From Rhizobacter sp964253025 (GTDB lineage: Bacteria; Pseudomonadota; Gammaproteobacteria; Burkholderiales; Burkholderiaceae_C), in NCBI RefSeq assembly GCF_964253025.1, contig NZ_CAXUQC020000001.1, positions 372,001 to 436,000 of the forward strand: DNA of 64,000 nt, read 5' to 3'. Position 1 is the stretch's first letter. Each line of letters starts with the position of its first letter. The notes beneath the pieces were generated by a model. That model was not told the DNA's origin. It searched no databases and saw nothing but the letters and a program-made list of their open reading frames with translations. The position numbers and the translations under genes are program-made. This document shows positions 33,735 through 43,454 of this stretch, in pieces.

Positions 33735-34283
33735 TCAGAAGGTTCGGGCGTCGGCAAAGCCGGGGGCTTGCCGATCCTTTTCCGAAAGCTGCAGCGGCAC
33801 GCCAATTGGTGGCCACGCAACTCCGATTTCAGGCGCGTCCCAACGAACTGCGGCCTCGGCGTGTGGGGCGTAGTAGTCCGTGGTCTTGTAGAGGAAGTCC
33901 GCCACGTCGCTGAGCACGAGAAAGCCGTGTGCAAAACCTGCAGGTATCCACATCATCCTGTGGTTCGTGGCGCTCAGTTCTTCTCCCACCCAGCGACCGA
34001 ACGTCGGGCTGTCGCGTCGCATGTCGACGGCAACGTCGAACACGGCACCCGTCACCACGCGCACCAGCTTGCCTTGGGCGTGAGGCGGCAACTGATAGTG
34101 CAGCCCACGCAGCACCCCCTTGGCAGAGCGGGAGTGGTTGTCCTGAACGAAGGTGACGGGGTAGCCGACCGCCTCGTCGAACTGACGTTGGTTGAAGCTC
34201 TCCATGAAGAAGCCGCGCTCGTCGCCGAAGCACTTGGGCTCCAGGAGCAGGACTTCCGGCAGGGACATTGGGCTGACCTTCAT
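33735..34283 (-). CDS. rmlC: dTDP-4-dehydrorhamnose 3,5-epimerase
   Basis: A 182-residue cupin starting MKVSPMSLPEVLLLEPKCFGDERGFFMESFNQ. Conserved RmlC motifs are FVQDNHSRSAKGVLRGLHYQ (catalytic His), DVAVDMRRDSPTFG and IPAGFAHGFLVLSD with the active-site Tyr region YKTTDYYAP. It inverts C3 and C5 of dTDP-4-keto-6-deoxyglucose, the third step to dTDP-L-rhamnose. Its start overlaps the rmlA stop (ATGA). Normal length and intact motifs suggest an active enzyme. Confidence 0.95.
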   Translation of the reverse strand: MKVSPMSLPEVLLLEPKCFGDERGFFMESFNQRQFDEAVGYPVTFVQDNHSRSAKGVLRGLHYQLPPHAQGKLVRVVTGAVFDVAVDMRRDSPTFGRWVGEELSATNHRMMWIPAGFAHGFLVLSDVADFLYKTTDYYAPHAEAAVRWDAPEIGVAWPPIGVPLQLSEKDRQAPGFADARTF

Positions 34284-35167
34284 CAGAACACCCGCTCGCG
34301 CATGACCTTCATCAGGTACTGCCCATACCCGTTCTTCATCATGGGCGCGGCCAGCGCCTCAAGCTGCGCCCCGTTGATCCACCCGGACCGGTACGCAATC
34401 TCCTCAGGGCACGCCACCTTCAACCCTTGCCGCTTCTCCAGCGTGGCAATGAACTGCCCCGCCTCCAGCAGGCTGTCGTGGGTGCCGGTGTCGAGCCAGG
34501 CATAGCCTCGCCCCATGATCTCGACCTGCAGCTGCTGCTGGGCGAGGTACCGGGCGTTGACGTCGGTGATCTCGAGTTCGCCGCGGGCGGACGGGCGGAT
34601 GCTGGCCGCGATGTCGCACACCTGCTCGTCGTAGAAGTAGAGGCCGGTGACCGCATAGTTGCTCTTGGGCACCGGGGGCTTCTCCTCGATGCTGAGGGCC
34701 TGACGATGCGCGTCGAACTGCACGACGCCATAGCGCTCGGGGTCGGTCACGTGGTACGCGAAGACGGAGGCGCCGCGTTCGCGGTGCGTGGCGGAGTGCA
34801 GCAGCCCCTGCAGGTCGTGGCCGTAGAAGATGTTGTCGCCGAGCACGAGGGCACTGGGGTGCCCGTCGATGAAGTCGCGGCCGAGGATGAAGGCCTGGGC
34901 CAGGCCATCGGGGCTGGGTTGCACGCAATAGCGGATGCTGATGCCCCACTGCGCGCCGTCGCCGAGCAGGGCTTCGAAGCGGGGCGTGTCCTGAGGCGTG
35001 CTGATGAGCAGGATGTCGCGGATGCCGGCGAGCATGAGGGTGCTCAGCGGGTAGTACACCATCGGCTTGTCGTACACGGGCAGCAGCTGCTTGCTGATGG
35101 CGAGCGTGGCCGGATGCAGCCGGGTGCCCGAGCCCCCGGCGAGGATGATGCCTTTGCGGGTCGTCAT
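34283..35167 (-). CDS. rmlA: Glucose-1-phosphate thymidylyltransferase
   Basis: A 294-residue enzyme starting MTTRKGIILAGGSGTRLHPAT, the nucleotide-binding loop. QLLPVYDKPMVYYPLSTLMLAG, LGDNIFYG and GRGYAWLDTGTHDSLLEA are all present. It makes dTDP-glucose from glucose-1-phosphate and dTTP and so feeds both the rhamnose branch (RmlC, RmlD) and the Fuc3NAc/Qui3NAc branch. The start is placed after the rmlD end (14-bp gap); the longer upstream frame lies within rmlD and is not used. Confidence 0.95.
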   Translation of the reverse strand: MTTRKGIILAGGSGTRLHPATLAISKQLLPVYDKPMVYYPLSTLMLAGIRDILLISTPQDTPRFEALLGDGAQWGISIRYCVQPSPDGLAQAFILGRDFIDGHPSALVLGDNIFYGHDLQGLLHSATHRERGASVFAYHVTDPERYGVVQFDAHRQALSIEEKPPVPKSNYAVTGLYFYDEQVCDIAASIRPSARGELEITDVNARYLAQQQLQVEIMGRGYAWLDTGTHDSLLEAGQFIATLEKRQGLKVACPEEIAYRSGWINGAQLEALAAPMMKNGYGQYLMKVMRERVF

Positions 35168-35180
35168 GGGTGGTGTGGGG

Positions 35181-36074
35181 TCAGGTCGCGAGCGTCTCGG
35201 CCAGCATGCGGTCCACGCCATGCTGCCAGGCGGGCAGGGTGAGGTCGAAGGTGCGGCACAGGCGCGTGGTGTCGAGGCGCGAGTTCGCGGGCCGGCGGGC
35301 CGGTGTAGGGAAGGCGCTGGTGGGCACGGGGTGCACGGCGTCCGGGCCGGCGCGCAGCGTCTGGCCGGCGGCCTGGGCCTGGGCGATGACGTGGCGGGCA
35401 TAGCCGTGCCAGGTGGTTTCACCTGCGGCCACGGCGTGGTACGTGCCGCTGACCTCGGGCCGGACCTGAGCCGTCCGCAACGCGTGAGCGGTGATGTCGG
35501 CCAGCAGCTCGGCGCCGGTGGGTGCACCGAACTGGTCGTCGACCACCGTGAGGCGCTCGCGCTCGCGCGCCAGGCGCAGCATGGTCTTGGCGAAGTTGCC
35601 CCCGCGCGCGGCGTAGACCCAGCTCGTGCGGAAGATGAGGTGACGGCAGCCGCTCAGGCGGATGGCCGCTTCGCCATCGGCCTTGGACTGGCCGTAGACG
35701 CTGAGGGGGGCGACCGGGTCGGCCTCGGTCCAGGGCGCGGTGCCGCTGCCATCGAAGACGTAGTCGGTGCTGTAGTGGACGAGCCAGGCGCCAAGCGCTG
35801 CCGCCTCGCGTGCCAGAGCGGCGGGCGCGGTGGTGTTCACCGTGCGGGCCAGTTCGGGCTCGCTCTCGGCCCGGTCGACTGCGGTGTGCGCCGCGGCGTT
35901 GACGATGACGTCGGGCTTGACCGCCTGGACGAGGGCGGCAAGGCCTTCGGGATCGCCCAGGTCGGCCGTGGGCTCGCTGTGGCGGTCGAGGGCCACCAGC
36001 TGGCCCAGGGGCGCGAGCGAACGTTGCAGCTCCCAGCCGACCTGGCCGTTCTTGCCGAGCAGGAGAATCTTCAT
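35181..36074 (-). CDS. rmlD: dTDP-4-dehydrorhamnose reductase
   Basis: A 297-residue SDR-type reductase. The start MKILLLGKNGQVGWELQ is preferred over an in-frame upstream Met because it gives the family N-terminus. Cofactor motif GKNGQVG, NAAAHTAVDRAE, STDYVFDG and catalytic YGQSK are present. It reduces dTDP-4-keto-L-rhamnose to dTDP-L-rhamnose with NAD(P)H, completing the pathway. It lies 28 bp from rmlB and just ahead of rmlA, giving gene order rmlB-rmlD-rmlA-rmlC, which is common in proteobacteria. Confidence 0.95.
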   Translation of the reverse strand: MKILLLGKNGQVGWELQRSLAPLGQLVALDRHSEPTADLGDPEGLAALVQAVKPDVIVNAAAHTAVDRAESEPELARTVNTTAPAALAREAAALGAWLVHYSTDYVFDGSGTAPWTEADPVAPLSVYGQSKADGEAAIRLSGCRHLIFRTSWVYAARGGNFAKTMLRLARERERLTVVDDQFGAPTGAELLADITAHALRTAQVRPEVSGTYHAVAAGETTWHGYARHVIAQAQAAGQTLRAGPDAVHPVPTSAFPTPARRPANSRLDTTRLCRTFDLTLPAWQHGVDRMLAETLAT

Positions 36075-36102
36075 GGTCGGGCCCGCCGCCACAGGACGCG
36101 CC

Positions 36103-37167
36103 TCACGCGCGGGCCTCGCCATACTGCTTCGTCACCCAGTCGCGGTAGCTGCCGCTTTGCACGTGGGCCACCCAATCGCCGTTGGCGAGGTACCACTCGA
36201 CCGTCTTGCGAATGCCGGTCTCGAAGGTCTCGGCCGGCTTCCAGCCGAGTTCGCGTTCGAGCTTGCGGGCGTCGATGGCGTAGCGGCGGTCGTGGCCGGG
36301 GCGGTCGGTGACGAAGGTGATGAGGCGCTGGTAGCTGCCCTCGGCGCTCGGGCGCAGCTCGTCGAGCAGGGCGCACACGGTGTGCACGATCTCGAGGTTG
36401 GGCTTCTCGTTCCAGCCGCCCACGTTGTAGGTTTCGCCCAGGCGACCGCGGGCCAGCACTTCTCGGATGGCGGCGCAGTGGTCTTTGACGTAGAGCCAGT
36501 CGCGCACCTGCTGGCCGTCGCCATAGACCGGCAGGGGCTTGCCGGCCAGGGCGTTGACGATCATCAGCGGGATGAGCTTCTCGGGGAAGTGGTACGGCCC
36601 GTAATTGTTGCTGCAGTTCGTCGTGACGACAGGCAGGCCGTAGGTGTGGAACCAGGCGCGCACGAGGTGGTCGCTCGCGGCCTTGCTGGCCGAGTAGGGG
36701 CTGTTGGGCTCGTACGGGTGGGACTCGGTGAAGGCCGGCGCGTCGGCCGAGAGCGAGCCGTACACCTCATCGGTGCTCACGTGGTGGAAGCGGAAGGCGG
36801 CACGGGCCTCACCCTCGAGCGACATCCAATGGGCGCGCGCGGCCTCGAGCAGCGTGAACGTGCCGTTGACGTTGGTGCGGATGAAGTCGCCCGGGCCGTG
36901 GATGCTGCGATCGACGTGGCTCTCGGCCGCGAAGTGCACGATGGCGCGGGGCTGGTGCTCGGCGAGCAGGCGGTCGAGTAGGGCGCGGTCGGTGATGTCG
37001 CCGTGCACGAAGACGTGGCGCGGATCGCCCTGCAGGGAGGCGAGGCTCTCCAGGTTGCCGGCGTAGGTGAGCGCGTCCAGGTTCAGGACGGGCTCGTCGC
37101 AGTTGGCGAGCCAGTCGAGCACGAAATTGGCGCCGATGAAACCGGCGCCGCCGGTGACGAGAATCAT
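36103..37167 (-). CDS. rmlB: dTDP-glucose 4,6-dehydratase
   Basis: A 354-residue extended SDR starting MILVTGGAGFIGANFVLDW. It has the LTYAGNLESL region, the STDEVYG motif with the catalytic Asp-Glu, YSASKAASDHLV (Tyr-x3-Lys), NNYGPYHFPEKLIP and YVKDHCAAI. It converts dTDP-glucose to dTDP-4-keto-6-deoxyglucose, the branch point for rhamnose and the 3-amino sugars made downstream. It is the first gene of the - strand operon, 98 bp from the divergent helicase gene. Confidence 0.96.
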   Translation of the reverse strand: MILVTGGAGFIGANFVLDWLANCDEPVLNLDALTYAGNLESLASLQGDPRHVFVHGDITDRALLDRLLAEHQPRAIVHFAAESHVDRSIHGPGDFIRTNVNGTFTLLEAARAHWMSLEGEARAAFRFHHVSTDEVYGSLSADAPAFTESHPYEPNSPYSASKAASDHLVRAWFHTYGLPVVTTNCSNNYGPYHFPEKLIPLMIVNALAGKPLPVYGDGQQVRDWLYVKDHCAAIREVLARGRLGETYNVGGWNEKPNLEIVHTVCALLDELRPSAEGSYQRLITFVTDRPGHDRRYAIDARKLERELGWKPAETFETGIRKTVEWYLANGDWVAHVQSGSYRDWVTKQYGEARA

Positions 37168-37194
37168 GGGGGGCGGCTTTGTGCGAAAACGCCG

Positions 37195-37200
37195 ATTCTA
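37195..37200 (-). promoter_or_regulatory. Candidate -10 element of the rmlB operon
   Basis: Reading the - strand, TAGAAT stands about 28 bp upstream of the rmlB start, giving a predicted leader of about 20 nt. The same hexamer occurs upstream of rpmF and acpP. No good -35 match was found at 16-18 bp. Confidence 0.4.
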
Positions 37201-37253
37201 GTGGTGGCCGGCCCGCCGGAAGGGGTGCCTTACCCGCCCGTCCCAGTAAAGGG

Positions 37254-37259
37254 GATAAT
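37254..37259 (+). promoter_or_regulatory. Candidate -10 element close to the helicase start codon
   Basis: GATAAT ends 6 bp before the helicase ATG at 37266. If used, transcription would begin at or next to the start codon and the mRNA would be leaderless or nearly so. An AAAGGGG overlapping it could instead act as a ribosome binding site for a longer transcript. The -35 region is weak (TTACCC, 18-bp spacer). Confidence 0.3.
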
Positions 37260-37265
37260 CCCGGG

Positions 37266-38747
<1,482 letters not shown>

Positions 38748-38822
38748 ATCGGGCCGCGACCAGCGGCGGCCGAAACCGCGCCACGCGCCGGTGCAGCCTG
38801 CCGGGTGGGCGCAGCGCCTGCG

Positions 38823-39584
38823 TCAGCACGCCAGCAACGAGAACACGGCCGGCACATCGTTCGCCACGGGACGTGGCGACGACTTCCAGCTGGAGACGCG
38901 CGCCGTGCGCGTCCACGCACCCGGCAGGGTCAGGCCGCTGCTCACCGACAACCAGGAGTCGGGCTTGAGGTGCGCCAGCAGGGCGCCCAGCAGGGCCTCG
39001 TTGCGGTAGGGCGTCTCGATCATGATCTGGGTTTGGCCCGCCCGGTGGGACAGGGCCTCGAGTTCGCGGATGCGTTGTCCGCGCTGTGTCGCATCCACTG
39101 GCAGGTATCCCACGAAGGCGAAGCTCTGGCCGTTGAGCCCGCTCGCCCCCAGCGCCATCAGCAGTGAACTGGGCCCCGCCAGCGGCAGGACCTCGATCGA
39201 CAGCGCGTGTGCGGCCTGCACGAGTGCGGCGCCCGGATCGGCGATGGCCGGCAGGCCGGCCTCGGAGATGAGGCCGATGTCGTGCCCGTCGAGCGCCGGC
39301 TGCAGCAGGGGCTTGAGGTCGGGTGTGACAACCGGGGCGCGGCCGCCCTTGGCCGGGCGCGGTAACTCCACGATGGACAGGGCCTGCAGGGGCTGGGTCA
39401 GCGGCACGATGACGTCCACCCGCTTGAGGAGCGCCCGCGTGGTCTTTGCGTTCTCGGCCACCCAGTGGCCCAGGCGCGCGGCCGTGCGCAAGGCCCCGAG
39501 CGGCAACACGTCCTGCGGGTCGCCCTCGTCGGACACGCCGAAGTCCAGGGTGTTCGGCACGAGGATCAGGCGGCCGCGGCTCAT
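38823..39584 (-). CDS. Tetrapyrrole-methylase-family SAM methyltransferase (RsmI-related)
   Basis: A 253-residue protein of the RsmI superfamily (COG0313 type). It starts MSRGRLILVPNTLDFG, not the TPIGN motif of true RsmI, and has VAENAKTTRALLKR, GLISEAGLPAIADPGAALV and LPLAGPSSLLMALGASGLNGQSFAFVGYLP. It is therefore a paralogue of the 16S rRNA C1402 2'-O-methyltransferase, and its substrate is not certain. The start codon overlaps the maf stop, so the two are translated together. Confidence 0.82.
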   Translation of the reverse strand: MSRGRLILVPNTLDFGVSDEGDPQDVLPLGALRTAARLGHWVAENAKTTRALLKRVDVIVPLTQPLQALSIVELPRPAKGGRAPVVTPDLKPLLQPALDGHDIGLISEAGLPAIADPGAALVQAAHALSIEVLPLAGPSSLLMALGASGLNGQSFAFVGYLPVDATQRGQRIRELEALSHRAGQTQIMIETPYRNEALLGALLAHLKPDSWLSVSSGLTLPGAWTRTARVSSWKSSPRPVANDVPAVFSLLAC

Positions 39585-40174
39585 GGGCGCAACGGGTCGA
39601 TGCCCGCCTCGCGAAGCAGGGCGCAGGTGCGCATCAGCGGCAGCCCGATGAGGGCGGAGGGGTCGTCCGATTCGATGCGGGAGAGGAGGGCGATGCCGAG
39701 GCCTTCCGCCTTCGCACTGCCGGCGCAGTCGTAGGGCTGTTCGGCCCGCAGGTAGTGTTCGATGTCCTCGTCGGTCAGGTCGCGCACGAGGACGCTCACC
39801 TCGGCCAGCTCGGAAGCCTCCACCGCGCGGGCGATGCAGCGCACGGCCACGGCGGTGTGGAACACCACCCGCCGGCCGCGCATGGCGCGCAATTGTTCGA
39901 CGGCGCGTTCGTGGTTGCCGGGCTTGCCGAGGGGTGTGCCGTCGAGGTCGGCCACCTGGTCGGAGCCGATCACCACGGCGCCGGGATGGCGGGCGGCCAC
40001 GTCCGCTGCCTTGGCGCGGGCCAGGCGTCGGGCCAGGGTGGCAGGCTGCTCGCCAGGCAGCGGCGTCTCGTCGACATCAGGAGCGACGACCTCGAACGGC
40101 AGGCGCAGGCGTTCGAGCAGCTCACGCCGGTAGGGTGAGGTCGACGCGAGGATGAGTCGATGGGGGGAATGCAT
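39581..40174 (-). CDS. maf: Maf-family nucleoside triphosphate pyrophosphatase (YceF-type)
   Basis: A 197-residue protein starting MHSPHRLILASTSPYRRELL with the Maf signature STSPYRRELL and the catalytic-Asp segment VVIGSDQVADLDG. YDCAGSAKAEGLG is the usual C-terminal motif of the YceF (m7GTP pyrophosphatase) subgroup, so it probably hydrolyses 7-methyl-GTP or other modified NTPs. A longer upstream frame is ignored because it runs over the divergent yceD leader. It lies 80 bp from yceD, divergently. Confidence 0.9.
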   Translation of the reverse strand: MHSPHRLILASTSPYRRELLERLRLPFEVVAPDVDETPLPGEQPATLARRLARAKAADVAARHPGAVVIGSDQVADLDGTPLGKPGNHERAVEQLRAMRGRRVVFHTAVAVRCIARAVEASELAEVSVLVRDLTDEDIEHYLRAEQPYDCAGSAKAEGLGIALLSRIESDDPSALIGLPLMRTCALLREAGIDPLRP

Positions 40175-40254
40175 CGGCGGATTGTCCCATCCGGCGGGCC
40201 GTGACGACCCCTGTGGTGAAGGGGGCGCCGCCGATGCGGATTTACACTTGCGCC

Positions 40255-40803
40255 ATGAAGTCCCGTGAATTCGACCCCCTCCGCCTCGACATCGCCGCCT
40301 TTGCCAAGGAAGAGGCAACGATCGAAGGCACCTGGCCGCTTGCATCGCTCGAACGACTGGCCGAATCCGTGGTGCCCGGCTCCGTGACCGATGCCCCGCC
40401 CGTCAATTGGCGGCTCGTCGGCGAGTCGCGCGCTGCCAAGGGCGGCACGCACGAGGTGTGGCTGCACCTCACGGCCCAGGGGCAGGTGGAACTGGAGTGC
40501 CAGCGCTGCCTGAAGCCGGTCACCGAGCCGATTGAAGCCGAGCGCTCCTTCCTCTTTGTTCACGGCGAGGAGGCGGCTGCTGCCCTGGATGCCGAAAGCG
40601 AGGACGACGTGCTGGCCATCAGCCGTGCGCTCGACGCGCGCGAGTTGATCGAGGACGAACTGCTGCTGGCCTTGCCCATCGTGCCGCGCCACGAGGTGTG
40701 CCCCGAGCCGCTGGCGGTGCCGGACGAGGACCTTCCCGCCGAGGAGGCGCCGCACCCTTTCGCGGCCCTCGCCGCCTTGAAGAAGGGCGGATTGCCCAAC
40801 TGA
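40255..40803 (+). CDS. yceD: YceD/DUF177 family protein
   Basis: A 182-residue protein starting MKSREFDPLRLDIAAFAKEE. Typical DUF177 features are the central CQRCLKPV cysteine motif, an acidic stretch (DAESEDDVLAISRALDARELIEDELLL) and the PRHEVCPEP cysteine near the end. In other bacteria yceD is paired with rpmF and affects 23S rRNA accumulation; the same order holds here, with rpmF 150 bp downstream. It acts in the cytoplasm. An in-frame Met further upstream is less likely because the family starts near this position. Confidence 0.88.
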   Translation: MKSREFDPLRLDIAAFAKEEATIEGTWPLASLERLAESVVPGSVTDAPPVNWRLVGESRAAKGGTHEVWLHLTAQGQVELECQRCLKPVTEPIEAERSFLFVHGEEAAAALDAESEDDVLAISRALDARELIEDELLLALPIVPRHEVCPEPLAVPDEDLPAEEAPHPFAALAALKKGGLPN

Positions 40804-40841
40804 TCGCGCAAGCGATTCGTCCGCAGCGCGCCAGCGCGTGC

Positions 40842-40847
40842 TAGAAT
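40842..40847 (+). promoter_or_regulatory. Extended -10 promoter element upstream of rpmF
   Basis: TAGAAT preceded by TGC forms an extended -10 (TGnTAGAAT) at 40839-40847, which can work without a good -35. The 14-base string TAGAATCTCAGGCT at 40842-40855 recurs with one change upstream of acpP. The predicted leader of about 100 nt holds two stem-loops. Confidence 0.5.
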
Positions 40848-40886
40848 CTCAGGCTTTTCGACATCGTGAAGTGCTTCTGGCCGTCT

Positions 40887-40937
40887 GCCAGGGGGACTCA
40901 CTGTTACACCCTGGCTCCTGTGAAAGAGCATCAGGAG
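40887..40937 (+). promoter_or_regulatory. Tandem stem-loops in the rpmF leader
   Basis: GCCAGGG (40887-40893) pairs with CCCTGGC (40909-40915), and CTCCTG (40915-40920) pairs with CAGGAG (40932-40937). They lie just before the ribosome binding site TAAGGAG (40941-40947). The arrangement could present a binding site for a ribosomal protein or control access to the rpmF start; function is inferred. Confidence 0.4.
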
Positions 40938-40953
40938 ACCTAAGGAGCTATCC

Positions 40954-41136
40954 ATGGCTGTCCAGCAAAACAAGAAGTCGCCGTCCAAGCGCGGTATGCA
41001 CCGTTCGCACAATGCCCTGACCACGCCGGGCACCGCGATCGAGCCGACGACGGGTGAGTCGCACCTGCGTCACCACATCAGCCCCAACGGCTTCTACCGT
41101 GGGCGCAAGGTGCTCAAGACCAAGGCAGACGCCTGA
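40954..41136 (+). CDS. rpmF: 50S ribosomal protein L32
   Basis: A 60-residue basic protein, full length for L32 in betaproteobacteria. It has the N-terminal MAVQQNKKSPSKRGMHRSHN typical of the family, and HHISPNGFYRGRKVL near the C-terminus. A strong ribosome binding site TAAGGAG lies 6 bp upstream. It is placed between yceD and plsX, the standard rpmF-fab arrangement. The zinc-binding cysteines of some L32 proteins are absent, so this is the zinc-free form. Confidence 0.97.
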   Translation: MAVQQNKKSPSKRGMHRSHNALTTPGTAIEPTTGESHLRHHISPNGFYRGRKVLKTKADA

Positions 41137-41286
41137 CGGTCCCAGTTCGCACGGGTCACTGCCACTCTCCGGCGTGACGCGTCAACTGCTTGAAACCCAT
41201 CACCTGCCCGGCCTGCGCTGCAGTGCGTTGCCGGGCTTGTGTGTTTCCGCGCCGATGATCTCCCGCTCGCCCTGGCTCGTGCCCCG

Positions 41287-42399
41287 ATGACTTCGCCTGC
41301 GTTGCCTGCCCTCGATACCGTTCGCCTGTCCATCGATTGCATGGGAGGCGACCACGGTCCCTCGGTCACGCTGCCGGCCTGCCGCGCATTCCTGGATGCG
41401 CATCCGCGGGCTGAGTTGATCCTCGTGGGCCGCGCGGAGGCGCTGGCGCCCGCTGCGGGCTGGGCGCGCTGCCGCGTCGTTGCAGCCACCGAAGTCGTCG
41501 AGATGGACGACCCGGTGGAGGTGGCCTTGCGCCGCAAGAAGGACTCGTCGCTGCGCGTGGCGCTGAGCCAGGTCAAGGGTGGCGCCGATGGCACGCCGGC
41601 CGCGGCCGATGTCTGCGTGTCGGCCGGCAACACGGGCGCGCTGATGGCCGTGGCGCGCTACCTGCTCAAGACGCTCGACGGCATTGATCGTCCGGCCATC
41701 GCCACCGTGATGCCGAACCAGCGCGACGGCTTCACCACCGTGCTCGACCTCGGTGCCAACGTCGACTCCACGCCTGAGCACCTGTTGCAGTTCGCGGTGA
41801 TGGGCAGTGCGCTCGTGTCGGCCGTCGAAGGCAAGCCGAACCCCACGGTGGGCCTGCTCAACATCGGCGAGGAAGCCATCAAGGGCAGCGAAGTGATCAA
41901 GCGTGCGGGGCAGCTGTTCCGCGCCGCCGGCCAGTCCGGCGCGATCAACTTCCACGGCAACGTCGAAGGCAACGACATCTTCAAGGGCACGACCGACGTC
42001 GTGGTCTGCGATGGGTTCGTCGGCAACGTGACGCTGAAGTCCGCCGAGGGCATGGCGAGCCTGATCGTCAGCCTGATCAAGCAGGAGTTCACCCGCACCT
42101 GGTTCACCAGGCTGCTGGCGGTGGTGGCAATGCCGGTGCTCAAGAGCTTCAAGGCGCGCGCGGACCACCGCCGCTACAACGGTGCGGCGCTGCTGGGGCT
42201 GCGCGGCCTCGTGTTCAAGAGCCACGGCTCGGCCGACGCCTTCGCATTCGAGCAGGCCTTGAATCGGGCTTATGATGCGGCCCGCAATCGTTTGCTTGAC
42301 CGGGTGCACGACCAGATCCACCAGATGCTCCAGACGCAGCCCACCGTGGTGGCGTTGCAGGAGCCGCCGGTGAGTCCGGGCGACGCCCTCGCTGCATGA
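41287..42399 (+). CDS. plsX: Phosphate acyltransferase
   Basis: A 370-residue enzyme that forms acyl-phosphate from acyl-ACP for phospholipid synthesis at the inner membrane. The start MTSPALPALDTVRLSIDCMGGDHG is chosen because the family begins shortly before DxMGGDxGP. Other motifs are KKDSSLRVAL, SAGNTGALMAVARY, NVDSTPEHLLQFA, NIGEEAIKG and VVCDGFVGNVTLK. It overlaps fabH by ATGA, consistent with the plsX-fab operon. About 150 bp separate it from rpmF and hold no other gene. Confidence 0.96.
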   Translation: MTSPALPALDTVRLSIDCMGGDHGPSVTLPACRAFLDAHPRAELILVGRAEALAPAAGWARCRVVAATEVVEMDDPVEVALRRKKDSSLRVALSQVKGGADGTPAAADVCVSAGNTGALMAVARYLLKTLDGIDRPAIATVMPNQRDGFTTVLDLGANVDSTPEHLLQFAVMGSALVSAVEGKPNPTVGLLNIGEEAIKGSEVIKRAGQLFRAAGQSGAINFHGNVEGNDIFKGTTDVVVCDGFVGNVTLKSAEGMASLIVSLIKQEFTRTWFTRLLAVVAMPVLKSFKARADHRRYNGAALLGLRGLVFKSHGSADAFAFEQALNRAYDAARNRLLDRVHDQIHQMLQTQPTVVALQEPPVSPGDALAA

Positions 42400-43388
42400 C
42401 TTCATCACCTACCGCCCGCTATTCGCGCATCACCGGCACGGGCAGCTATCTGCCCCCGAAGCGCCTGAGCAACAGCCAGCTCGCCGAACAACTCGCCGCC
42501 GACGGCGTCGAAACGTCGGATGAGTGGATCGTCGCCCGCACCGGCATCCACGCTCGTCACTTCGCCGAGCCCGATGTGCCCTGCAGCGACCTGGCCGTCG
42601 CGGCCGCACGGCGCGCCATCGAGGCCGCCGGCCTGCAGCCCGCCGACATCGACCTGATCATCGTCGCCACGTCCACGCCCGACATGGTGTTCCCCTCCAC
42701 CGCGTGCATCGTGCAGCGCAAGCTGGGCATTGCCGGCTCGGCGGCCTTCGACGTGCAGGCGGTGTGCTCCGGCTTCGTCTACGGCCTCACCATCGCCGAC
42801 GCCATGGTGCGCACCGGCGGCGCGCGCCGAGCCCTGGTGATTGGCGCCGAGGTGTTCTCCCGCATCCTCGACTTCAAGGACCGGACCACCTGCGTGCTCT
42901 TTGGCGATGGCGCCGGCGCCGTGGTGCTGGAGGCGAGCGACACCCCGGGCATCCTGGCCACCGAACTCCACGCTGACGGCAAGCATGCCGACATCCTCTG
43001 CACCCCGGGCACCGTCTCGGGCGGGCTGGTGACGGGCGATCCCTTCCTCAAGATGGATGGCCAGGCCGTCTTCAAGCTTGCGGTTGGCGTGCTCGAGGAC
43101 GTGGCCCGTTCGGTGCTGGAAAAGGCCGGACGCACCGAGGCCGACATCGATTGGCTGGTGCCGCACCAGGCGAACATCCGCATCATGCATGGCACGGCCA
43201 AGAAGCTGAAGCTGTCGCTCGACAAGCTCATCGTCACCGTCGACGAGCACGGCAACACCTCGGCTGCCTCCATCCCGCTGGCGCTGGACACCGCCGTGCG
43301 TGCCGGCACCATCAAGCCCGGCGACACCGTCATGCTCGAAGGCGTGGGCGGTGGCTTCACCTGGGGCGCGGTGCTGCTGGACCTCTGA
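42396..43388 (+). CDS. fabH: 3-oxoacyl-ACP synthase III
   Basis: A 330-residue thiolase-fold enzyme that starts fatty-acid synthesis by condensing acetyl-CoA with malonyl-ACP. The triad is visible: Cys in DVQAVCSGFVYG, His in VPHQANIRI and Asn in EHGNTSAAS. The C-terminal GVGGGFTWGAVLL is the family end. The N-terminal RITGTGSYLPPKRLSN is typical. It is coupled to plsX by a 4-bp overlap and followed by fabD after 66 bp. Confidence 0.96.
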   Translation: MTSSPTARYSRITGTGSYLPPKRLSNSQLAEQLAADGVETSDEWIVARTGIHARHFAEPDVPCSDLAVAAARRAIEAAGLQPADIDLIIVATSTPDMVFPSTACIVQRKLGIAGSAAFDVQAVCSGFVYGLTIADAMVRTGGARRALVIGAEVFSRILDFKDRTTCVLFGDGAGAVVLEASDTPGILATELHADGKHADILCTPGTVSGGLVTGDPFLKMDGQAVFKLAVGVLEDVARSVLEKAGRTEADIDWLVPHQANIRIMHGTAKKLKLSLDKLIVTVDEHGNTSAASIPLALDTAVRAGTIKPGDTVMLEGVGGGFTWGAVLLDL

Positions 43389-43454
43389 GCGTCGCAGCGT
43401 CCGTTTGCCCATCCCTCTCCATTGCCGCGTGGCCCGACAACCGAAAGTGTTGCC

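Noticed and set aside
33085..33816. Long - strand frame crossing the ketoisomerase and acetyltransferase genes
   Set aside because: Reading-frame shadow of GC-rich genes. The other frame has strong cupin motifs.
38748..38822. Terminator between the helicase and the methyltransferase genes
   Set aside because: Only GC-rich complementary stretches are present without a T-run, so no terminator was called.
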